12,497 bases of DNA from positions 1 to 12,497 of the forward strand of contig SKWY01000159.1 of assembly GCA_007128675.1 (NCBI GenBank), given 5' to 3'. The notes beneath the pieces are model-generated. The model was not told the DNA's origin. It made no database searches and was given only the letters and a program-made list of their open reading frames with translations. This DNA comes from Deltaproteobacteria bacterium. GTDB taxonomy: Bacteria > Myxococcota > Myxococcia > SLRQ01. A program made the position numbers and the translations under genes. Shown in pieces: positions 1-6,123 of the stretch (the first letter of the stretch is position 1; every line of letters begins with the position of its first letter).

Positions 1-1191
1 CGAGACGCTTGCGAGGCGGACAAAATCCAAGGGTGGGATCTCCGGCGGGACGATGATCTCGTGGTCGGGCTGTATTAGCCATTGAGCCCGATCGTCGAAA
101 GGCTCGCTGCCCGGAAGACGGACCCAGACTTCTCGTTCTTCTCGATGAACATCAAGGCATGGAAGAAGTGCGCGGGCTATCCATCGAACATGAGCTCTGG
201 CACGCCATGCGGCCTTCTTCAGGTCGATGTAGGGGCTCTGATTGTCGGCTGCCAGGATGCGCACCCTGATGGCATCTTCGAGCGCCGAGATGCGGGCCCA
301 CGATCCCTTCGGCAATGTGGCGAGCCCACCGTAGAGCATCCGGACCACCCGGTTGCCTGTCGTCATGCCTGGGGAAGGGGGCGCATTCTTGGGTTCGCCG
401 TCGGCGGAGAGGAGAATGGATAGTCTCGATGTGGGATGAGAGGCGAATATCTCCTCGGCCCGACTCCAGAAAATGGATGCCTTGTCCTTTTCGTCTCGCA
501 AGAGGAGCCCGAGCCTCCAGAGGCGACCGACCAGGGACTCGAGTTCGCTCGAGTCTTCGAAGAAGGGTTCTAGTTTCTCCTGTTGCACTTTGACGAGATC
601 GTAGCCATGCACGACTCCGGAGGAGGACATTCTTGGAGACTCGGTAGCCACGGCCGCCAAGGCCAAAAGGAGCCGGCGAAGGTCGGCGAGGCCGATGGAC
701 GCTCTCGATGCATGAGCCGAGACGAGCTTCGGATACTCGTCGCGAACGTCGCCGAGAAGCCACAAGTAAGGACGCATGCTGCGGGCAAGTGGAGGCAAGA
801 GCCCAACGAGGCGCGCCCCTCCAGCCCATTTGGCCTCGAGAAGCAGCTCTAGGCTCTCCAACTCGCGCATGGCTTTCTCGGCCCTGTCACCCAGCCGGCT
901 TCTCATCTCCATATCGGCGGCTCGCCGGGGAAGGAGATCGGAAGCTTCCACGAAGAGACGCGCCGCAAGGAGGCCATCTGGCGAAAGAGCCTCTAGAAGC
1001 CTTTGGGCGACCTCTCGTTTGGAGAGATGGTCTACTAGACTTGCCGCGTCGTTGTGAGCGCAGCCGCTCGTCCTTGCTATCCTCTCGCGCTGGTCTCTTC
1101 CCATGCGACCGAGTCGTGCTACTCCTTGGTCTCCGGCGCGTGAAGCTCTACCGAAGGATCTTCCGGGATGCCCGTGAGTCGAGAGCATCAT
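1..1191 (-). CDS. XPB-partner 'helicase-associated' domain protein (3' end outside window)
   Basis: The frame is open for 397 codons from an ATG that overlaps the helicase stop (ATGA) to the left edge, so the C-terminus is missing. GGAGG at 1196-1200 lies 4 nt before this ATG and 7 nt before a second, adjacent ATG at 1188, so the second could be the real start; either way translation is coupled to the helicase. Residues 1-45 are basic and look disordered. The rest is helical and Leu/Arg-rich. Residues 371-387 (WLIQPDHEIIVPPEIPP) match the signature of the helicase-associated domain (Pfam Helicase_C_3) found in small proteins that accompany bacterial XPB; from memory, Mycobacterium has such a gene close to its XPB. 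No Walker motifs or nuclease residues are visible. The likely role, inferred from family and linkage, is an XPB accessory or clutch subunit, perhaps analogous to TFIIH p52. Biochemical function is unknown. Confidence 0.82.
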   Translation of the reverse strand, partial: MMLSTHGHPGRSFGRASRAGDQGVARLGRMGRDQRERIARTSGCAHNDAASLVDHLSKREVAQRLLEALSPDGLLAARLFVEASDLLPRRAADMEMRSRLGDRAEKAMRELESLELLLEAKWAGGARLVGLLPPLARSMRPYLWLLGDVRDEYPKLVSAHASRASIGLADLRRLLLALAAVATESPRMSSSGVVHGYDLVKVQQEKLEPFFEDSSELESLVGRLWRLGLLLRDEKDKASIFWSRAEEIFASHPTSRLSILLSADGEPKNAPPSPGMTTGNRVVRMLYGGLATLPKGSWARISALEDAIRVRILAADNQSPYIDLKKAAWRARAHVRWIARALLPCLDVHREEREVWVRLPGSEPFDDRAQWLIQPDHEIIVPPEIPPLDFVRLASVS

Positions 1192-2948
1192 CGTGCCTCC
1201 GGGAACGGTGCAGATGGCTCTCGTGGAGGCTTCTCGGTCGAGCTTTTCCTCCAAGAGGAAATGACGTAGCGATAGCCCTGTTCGGTCAAGAAGCGCTGTC
1301 TGGCCAAGGCGAAGTGCTGCTCTCTCGTGTCCGGGGTGACAAGGGTGTAGAAGAGAGCCTCGCGACCGTCGAGCTTGGGACGCAGTATTCTACCTAGCCG
1401 CTGCGCTTCCTCCTGCCGCGAGCCGAAGAGGCCGCTGACCTGGATGCATACAGAAGCGTCGGGCAGGTCCACCGAAAAGTTCGCTACCCTGGAAACCACC
1501 AGGATAGGCCTTCTGCCTTCACGAAAGTCACGGAAGAGAACGTCTCTTTCATCCTGGGGTACCTCGCCCGTCAAAAGGGGAGCCCCCAAACGGCGGGCTA
1601 ATCTGCGCAGCTGAGAGAGGTACTGGCCTATTATCAGGATTCGCTGTCCCCGGTGTTTGCAAACGAGGTGCTCGACGACCTCGTCCTTCTTGGGGCTTTC
1701 GGAAAAGAGCCTGAAGGCGTCTCGATCGCGGCGCTTCTCGACTTTCTCGAGGAGACTTGGTGGCGGCTCCACGCGTATCTCCTCGCATCTGGCCTTGGCG
1801 ACCCAGCCGTCTTCCTCGAGTGCGCGCCAAGGCAGCTCGTAGCGCTTGGGGCCTATCAGGCTGAAGACCTCGGCTTCTCGTCCATCCTCCCTGACGAGGG
1901 TGGCCGTCATCCCGAGGCGTCGTCGTGCTTGAAGATAGGCGGTCGTGCGAAAGAGGGGCGCGGGTAATAGATGCACCTCGTCATAGATGATCAGCCCGAA
2001 GCTCTGACTCTCGAAGAGCATTCTATGTCTCTGGCGAGTCGCTATTTGATAGGTGGCCACCGTGACTGGTCGCACCTGCTTCTTCTGTCCCGTGTACTCG
2101 CCGACATCGTTCTCAGATAGGCCGGTCTTATCGAGTATCTCGAAGATCCATTGGCGCACCGCCGTGGCGCCGGTGGCGAGAATGAGGGTGTGCATGCCCA
2201 GGCGAGCCATGGCGCCTATTCCGACGATGGTCTTGCCGCCGCCACATGGAAGAACCACCACCCCATGTCCACCCACGTGACCGTGGGCGGGAGCCTCCAT
2301 GCCAATCGATCCACTGGAAATCGACCCGCCATGAAGAAAGGCCTCGACGGCAGAGGTCTGGTATGGGCGCATGGAGAAGCGCTCCCCCTTCGTCGAGACA
2401 TCACGGAGAGCCACGGGCAAGGGAGCGCCGTCGGTGTACCCGGCACAGTCGATTACCGGGTAGCCGAGCCTCGAGAGGACCTGCTTCAGGTTTCCCCGAT
2501 CCTCGGCCGCTAGAAGCCAAGCTCCCTCGGTGCTGGCTGGAGAGAGCATCTTCTTGAGGGAGTCGTACTTGTCGACAGCATCGACTGCGTCTTCGTCACG
2601 GGCGGTGAGGCGCAGGCGCCCCTTGTCACCGAGATCGTCCAGTACGAGCTGGCCCCATCGGGCCATCTGCTTCTCGATCGTGAAAAAGACCCCGTCCGGC
2701 ACGTCGTAGCGGGCATGGCGCGTGAGCACATCTTTCACCTGCTTCGAAGTCCAACCTGCCGCCGCGGCATTCCAGAGGCTGACGGGGGTAATGCGGTATG
2801 TATGAAGGTTCCCAGGGGTCTTCACGATCTGCGCGAACGAAGCCAGATCCATGCGAGCCTTGTCGTATCCTTCGGCCTGGACATCCACCAGAAGCGATCC
2901 ATCGGATTGGACGATGAGCGCCCGCGCATGATCGTGGTCCCTCTTCAC
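1188..2948 (-). CDS. XPB/ERCC3-type superfamily 2 DNA repair helicase (3'-5')
   Basis: This 586-residue protein is a bacterial XPB. The N-terminal part (about 8-120, with YRITPVSLWNAAAAG at 51-65) resembles the N-domain of actinobacterial XPB. The helicase core shows RPYQ (194-197), Walker A PCGGGKT (234-240), AVRQW (263-267), the DEVH box (323-326), TAT (348-350), the XPB-specific RED motif (353-355), and motif VI QRLGRILRP (516-524). The family unwinds or translocates on DNA with 3'-5' polarity in repair. The start is GTG; AGAAGG sits 4 nt upstream and overlaps the end of the upstream gene, and homology begins by residue 8, so no longer start is needed. It lies 8 bp after the EF-G-like gene and overlaps the next gene by 4 bp. 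A Gly/Ser/His-rich stretch (207-229) is inserted between the Q motif and Walker A. The tail after about 567 looks disordered. Confidence 0.95.
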   Translation of the reverse strand: MKRDHDHARALIVQSDGSLLVDVQAEGYDKARMDLASFAQIVKTPGNLHTYRITPVSLWNAAAAGWTSKQVKDVLTRHARYDVPDGVFFTIEKQMARWGQLVLDDLGDKGRLRLTARDEDAVDAVDKYDSLKKMLSPASTEGAWLLAAEDRGNLKQVLSRLGYPVIDCAGYTDGAPLPVALRDVSTKGERFSMRPYQTSAVEAFLHGGSISSGSIGMEAPAHGHVGGHGVVVLPCGGGKTIVGIGAMARLGMHTLILATGATAVRQWIFEILDKTGLSENDVGEYTGQKKQVRPVTVATYQIATRQRHRMLFESQSFGLIIYDEVHLLPAPLFRTTAYLQARRRLGMTATLVREDGREAEVFSLIGPKRYELPWRALEEDGWVAKARCEEIRVEPPPSLLEKVEKRRDRDAFRLFSESPKKDEVVEHLVCKHRGQRILIIGQYLSQLRRLARRLGAPLLTGEVPQDERDVLFRDFREGRRPILVVSRVANFSVDLPDASVCIQVSGLFGSRQEEAQRLGRILRPKLDGREALFYTLVTPDTREQHFALARQRFLTEQGYRYVISSWRKSSTEKPPREPSAPFPEAR

Positions 2949-2956
2949 CTGGCCTT

Positions 2957-5059
2957 CTACTCCTTTTCGGCCTTTTTCTGCTCGGCCTCCGCGATCAGCC
3001 GCTCCGCGGCGATCGCTGGTACTTCCTCATAACCATGGAAGGACTGTGAATGATGCCCGCGCCCTTGAGTCATGGAGCGCAGGTTGGAGGCATACCGGTA
3101 TAGCTCGGCCTGGGGCACCAGCGCCTGGACGACGGTGCGGTTACCTTCGGAGTCCATCCCGAGCACACGGCCGCGGCGCTGAGTGATGTCGCCCATGACA
3201 TCGCCGGTGTAATCCGTTGGGGTGGTGACCGTGACCTTCATTACTGGCTCCAGGATCACGGGAGCGGCTTCCAAGGTGGCCTTCTGGAAAGCCATGGAGC
3301 CGGCAACCTTGAACGCATTTTCGCTGGAGTCGACCGCGTGATAGCTGCCGTCGAAGCACTCCGCCTCGAAGTCGACGAGCGGATAGCCCGCGACGACGCC
3401 GCGAGCAGCCGCCTCGAAGATTCCCTTGTCCACGGCGGGTATGAACTTACCTGGGATGACGCCTCCCACGATGGAGTCGGTGAACTGGTATCCCTCGCCC
3501 CGCGCTCTTGGCTTGATTCGAACATGGCAGTCGCCGAACTGTCCGCGGCCGCCCGTCTGCTTCTTGTAGCGGCCTTGCGCCTTTGCCTCCTTACGAATCG
3601 TCTCTCGGTAGGCGATCCGGGGTGCCGCGGTCTCCACGTTGACGTTGTAACGGCTTGCGAGCTTCTCGATCTGAACCTCGATGTGCAGCTCTCCTAGGCC
3701 GCGAGCAAGAGTCTGCTGCAGCTCGGAGTCGTATGCGGCCGAGAAGGTCGGGTCTTCTTCCTTGATACGCCCCAGGGCGGCGCCCATCTTGTCCTCATCG
3801 GCTCGGCTCTTGGCAACGATTGCCACGGTAGTATCCGGCTCTGGCAGCACGATGGCGCCAAGGCGCAGGTCGTTGGGGCTCATTTCCGTCAAGGTGTCCC
3901 CCGTGTGAGTATGCTTCAGGCGGGCCACGACTGCGATGTCACCCGCGTGGATCTCCTCGACCTCGTGCCTATCCTTGCCCATTGGGACCGACAGGTGGGC
4001 GAGCTTCTCCGTTTCCTCCTGGTTTGGATTATAGACCTCGGCCCCGCTCTTGATATGCCCGCTATAGAGTCGGAAGTAGGAAAGCTCACCGACGTGGGGC
4101 TCGCTTGTGGTCTTGAAGACGAGGGCGCCGATGGGACCCTCATCGTTTGCTCGAAGCTCGACCTCCTCGTCCTTGGCGTTCTTTGCCACTTCGGATCCCA
4201 CCTCGGCAGGGTTTGGAAATATTTCCACGATGCGATCCATCAGTGGGCGCAGCCCGAAGGTGGTCTTGGCCGAGGCACAGAAAACGGGGAATATCTCGCT
4301 ACTTGCAACGGCCTTCTTCAAGGCCTCGAGGAGCTGCTCCGCGGGAATCTCCTCTCCCTCGAGATAGCGCGCCAAAAGATCGTCATCCGTGGCGGCGATG
4401 GCCTCCAAGAGCTCCGTCCTTGCCGTCTCGATCTCGTCGGCCATGTCGGCGGGAGCATCGCCCTCTGCAAATTCGCCCGTACGAGTCCCTTCCTTGTAGA
4501 TGCTTGCTTTTCCGGTCAAGAGGTTGACCGAGCCTCGAAACTCCTCGCCGTCGCCGATGGGAATCTCGACCGGGTAGGCGTTCTCGGATAGCCCCGATTT
4601 GACCTGACCGAGGACGCCGTTGAAATCGGCGTTCTCCTTGTCCATCATCGATATGACAATCGCCCGCGACAGCTCGCGTTCGGCGCACATCGTCCAGGCC
4701 CTGTCCGTCCCAACTTCGACTCCGGCGGTGGCGCCCACGACGATGAGGCCGGCGTCGGCTACCCGGAGCCCCGAGTGCACCTCGCCGAGAAAGTCGAGGT
4801 AGCCTGGGGTGTCGATCAGGTTGACCTTGGTGTTCATCCACTCCATGCGAGCCGGCGTGCAGTAGATGGAGATGCCACGGGACTTCTCCTCCGGGCGGAA
4901 CATGGTAAGAGCGTTGCCCTCGGCAGGGTCACCTAGCCGCGAGGTTGCTCCTGCCGCATGGCACATGGCATCGAGGAGGGCGGTTTTTCCCGAGCCACCG
5001 TGTCCGAGGAGGGTGACGTTGCGGATACGGTTCGTGGGAAAGCTCTTCGTACTGGCCAT
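2957..5059 (-). CDS. EF-G-like translational GTPase (EF-G-2 type paralogue)
   Basis: The 700-residue length is that of EF-G and all five domains are recognisable. G domain: P-loop GHGGSGKT (19-26), switch I RGISI (61-65), switch II DTPGY (83-87), G4 region SMMD (137-140), G5 ASA (262-264). Domain II lies near 305-405, domain III near 406-478 (GLGELHIEV, 454-462), domain IV near 480-600 (GGRGQFGD 503-510, VDSSENAFK 576-584), domain V near 601-690 (GDVMGDITQRRG 619-630). The GHGGSGKT P-loop and the Tyr replacing the usual catalytic His of DTPGH mark the EF-G-2 class (as in Thermus EF-G-2) rather than the housekeeping fusA. G4 is also non-canonical (SMMD for NKMD). Family members bind ribosomes; their cellular role is poorly defined. 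No rpsL/rpsG/tuf neighbours are present, which supports a paralogue. ATG start with GGAGG at 5066-5070, 6 nt upstream. Confidence 0.93.
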   Translation of the reverse strand: MASTKSFPTNRIRNVTLLGHGGSGKTALLDAMCHAAGATSRLGDPAEGNALTMFRPEEKSRGISIYCTPARMEWMNTKVNLIDTPGYLDFLGEVHSGLRVADAGLIVVGATAGVEVGTDRAWTMCAERELSRAIVISMMDKENADFNGVLGQVKSGLSENAYPVEIPIGDGEEFRGSVNLLTGKASIYKEGTRTGEFAEGDAPADMADEIETARTELLEAIAATDDDLLARYLEGEEIPAEQLLEALKKAVASSEIFPVFCASAKTTFGLRPLMDRIVEIFPNPAEVGSEVAKNAKDEEVELRANDEGPIGALVFKTTSEPHVGELSYFRLYSGHIKSGAEVYNPNQEETEKLAHLSVPMGKDRHEVEEIHAGDIAVVARLKHTHTGDTLTEMSPNDLRLGAIVLPEPDTTVAIVAKSRADEDKMGAALGRIKEEDPTFSAAYDSELQQTLARGLGELHIEVQIEKLASRYNVNVETAAPRIAYRETIRKEAKAQGRYKKQTGGRGQFGDCHVRIKPRARGEGYQFTDSIVGGVIPGKFIPAVDKGIFEAAARGVVAGYPLVDFEAECFDGSYHAVDSSENAFKVAGSMAFQKATLEAAPVILEPVMKVTVTTPTDYTGDVMGDITQRRGRVLGMDSEGNRTVVQALVPQAELYRYASNLRSMTQGRGHHSQSFHGYEEVPAIAAERLIAEAEQKKAEKE

Positions 5060-5065
5060 TTGATG

Positions 5066-5070
5066 CCTCC
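5066..5070 (-). promoter_or_regulatory. Shine-Dalgarno of the EF-G-like gene
   Basis: GGAGG lies 6 nt upstream of the ATG at 5059 and fixes the start. It sits inside the short palindrome GCCTGGAGGC, which can form only a 3-bp stem, so strong occlusion is unlikely. Confidence 0.75.
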
Positions 5071-5143
5071 AGGCGTTTCTGTGGTTACAAGATCCGGTTG
5101 CCGCTTGGTGGCGGCGAAAGCTCCCGTCCGGTGGAAGGTGGCG

Positions 5144-5173
5144 ATTCTAGGTACCATGTATGGTCCACGACAA
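5144..5173 (-). promoter_or_regulatory. Candidate sigma-70 promoter of the EF-G-like/XPB operon, with dyad in spacer
   Basis: On the minus strand, TTGTCG (5168-5173; 4 of 6 to TTGACA) and TAGAAT (5144-5149; 5 of 6 to TATAAT) are 18 nt apart, which would start transcription about 75-80 nt before the ATG. The spacer contains the dyad ACCAT-GT-ATGGT (5153-5164), a possible operator. Motif matching by eye only; promoter consensus in this lineage is uncertain. Confidence 0.4.
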
Positions 5174-5367
5174 GCCGAACAGGGTTGGTTGGGGAAAAAT
5201 AATCGAAATCGATCGCCTCCAAAGCAGCGCGACCATAATGTCTCAGTGGGAAGGTTTGCGCCGCACAATACCAATGGGCCGCCAAGAGTCTAGCGGGAAC
5301 TCGAAACGGGGATTCCCAATGGAGCGTCCTAGGTGGCTCTGTGTAGCCCAGAAGCGAGCGAGCGTCA

Positions 5368-5381
5368 GCCCGGTGACGGGC
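5368..5381 (+). other. Leader hairpin with GTGA tetraloop
   Basis: GCCCG-GTGA-CGGGC forms a perfect 5-bp stem closed by a GNRA-type loop, 12 nt before the Shine-Dalgarno of the HPF-CSD gene. GGG then TTTCTT follows, so it faintly resembles an intrinsic terminator, but the T-run is too short to be convincing. It may act as a leader RNA element with the next hairpin. Confidence 0.4.
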
Positions 5382-5384
5382 GGG

Positions 5385-5402
5385 TTTCTTCCCAAGGAGA
5401 AA
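5385..5402 (+). promoter_or_regulatory. Hairpin that sequesters the Shine-Dalgarno of the HPF-CSD gene
   Basis: TTTCTTC (5385-5391) pairs with GGAGAAA (5396-5402) across a 4-nt CCAA loop: seven pairs, one of them T-G wobble. The paired strand contains GGAG (5396-5399), the ribosome binding site 8 nt before the ATG at 5408. The stem is A/U-rich, as in thermosensitive or chaperone-melted leaders. Pairing is read directly; regulatory function is inferred. Confidence 0.45.
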
Positions 5403-5407
5403 TAGTG

Positions 5408-6010
5408 ATGCAACTGCCTTTGGAGATCACTTGGCGCGGCGTGGAGCCCAGCCCTCATCTTGGGGCGCTCATCCATCGACGTGTCGCCCATCTCGAGCGC
5501 TTTGCTAGTCAGATCAACAGATGCAGCGTCGTCATCGAACGTCAGCATGAGCATCCTCGGGCGGGCAGTGGGTGGCGCGTCAGGATAGATCTGACGATTC
5601 CTCCCGGCCATGAGATCGTCGTCGTCAGGGAGTCCTGGCAGGGAAGTGTGCGTGATGATCTCTACTCCGTCGTCAAGGATGCCTTCGGCGCTGCTCGCCG
5701 GAGGATCAAGCGTTTGGTCGAGGTGCGTCGAGGTGAAGTAAAACGCCACTTCGAGCAGGAGCTCGAGGCGGTCATCCTCCGTCTGTTCCCGCAAGGCTTT
5801 GGCTTCCTCGAGACGAAGGGAGGCAGAGAGGTCTACTTCCACAAGAATGCGGTCGTCGACTACGGCTTCGAGGACCTCAAGGTGGGAATGGGCGTCTCTT
5901 TCAACGAGCAGCCAGGAGAGAAGGGGCCCCAGGCAAGCAGCGTTCGGGTGGTTGATCGCCGTGGTCAACTACGTCCCGAAAAGAGAGAGACGCCGCGTCC
6001 AGCTCCATGA
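5408..6010 (+). CDS. Ribosome hibernation factor (HPF/RaiA domain) fused to a cold-shock domain
   Basis: This 200-residue protein has two domains. Residues 1-105 resemble short HPF/RaiA (S30AE) proteins: a strand (LEITWRGV, 5-12), a helix (LGALIHRRVAHLERFA, 18-33), beta strands (CSVVIERQ, WRVRIDLTIP, HEIVVVRE), and a second helix (78-99) rich in Arg. Residues 112-173 are an OB-fold cold-shock domain with RNP1-like QGFGFLE (119-125), RNP2-like VYFHKNAV (132-139) and GPQASSVRVV (163-172). HPF proteins bind the 30S A/P sites and silence ribosomes in stasis; the CSD would add RNA binding. The long-HPF dimerisation domain is absent. The frame extends upstream to a GTG at 5333, but AAGGAG (5394-5399) 8 nt before the ATG at 5408 and the domain start favour the ATG; a GTG at 5405 is also possible. 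It is monocistronic as far as seen. The last 25 residues are charged and disordered. Confidence 0.88.
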   Translation: MQLPLEITWRGVEPSPHLGALIHRRVAHLERFASQINRCSVVIERQHEHPRAGSGWRVRIDLTIPPGHEIVVVRESWQGSVRDDLYSVVKDAFGAARRRIKRLVEVRRGEVKRHFEQELEAVILRLFPQGFGFLETKGGREVYFHKNAVVDYGFEDLKVGMGVSFNEQPGEKGPQASSVRVVDRRGQLRPEKRETPRPAP

Positions 6011-6099
6011 AAAACGTGGCTGGACCCAACCCGAGCGCGCCGTGGCGAAGCGATGCCCGGTAAGAGGCATGCCGGTAAGCCGTGCCGAGGCAGCCGGCT

Positions 6100-6119
6100 G
6101 GCCCGCTCGATTCGGGGCC
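6100..6119. terminator. Weak hairpin in the convergent gap (possible bidirectional terminator)
   Basis: The 113-bp gap between the HPF-CSD gene and the convergent response-regulator gene contains GGCCC (6100-6104) and GGGCC (6115-6119), a 5-bp stem with a 10-nt loop and no following T-run on either strand. A longer, bulged pairing of CCGGTAAGC (6072-6080) with GCTTACGG (6122-6129) could enclose it. CCGGTAAG also occurs twice in direct orientation (6057-6064 and 6072-6079). This is only a weak terminator candidate. Confidence 0.25.
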
Positions 6120-6123
6120 ATGC

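Larger units (their letters stand above)
5060..5367. other. Divergent intergenic region between EF-G-like and HPF-CSD genes
   Basis: This stretch, about 308 bp plus the hairpins listed separately, separates two divergent genes and should hold promoters for both. I see the candidate minus-strand promoter (5144-5173) and an A-rich patch near 5195-5209 (AAAAATAATCGAAATC). I found no convincing plus-strand promoter: AATAAT at 5198-5203 is a fair -10 but no -35 is correctly placed. There are no conserved protein reading frames and no tRNA. Confidence 0.6.

Noticed and set aside
152..829. Minus-strand frame of 225 codons within the left-end gene
   Set aside because: Out of frame with the conserved helicase-associated signature near the left edge; very Arg/Ser-rich, as expected for a shadow frame.
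708..1397. Plus-strand frame of 229 codons across the helicase/partner junction
   Set aside because: It crosses two well-supported minus-strand genes and encodes an Arg-rich sequence without family features.
5246..5262. Sigma-54-like TGGGAAGGTTTGC upstream of the HPF-CSD gene
   Set aside because: GG and GC are 8 nt apart instead of the required 10.
5295..5330. ECF-sigma-like GGAACT ... GTC upstream of the HPF-CSD gene
   Set aside because: Spacing of about 24 nt between elements is far from the usual 15-17.
5243..5968. Long minus-strand frame (241 codons) antisense to the HPF-CSD gene
   Set aside because: The plus-strand frame has two recognisable domains and a ribosome binding site; the antisense translation resembles no family and is a GC-rich codon shadow.
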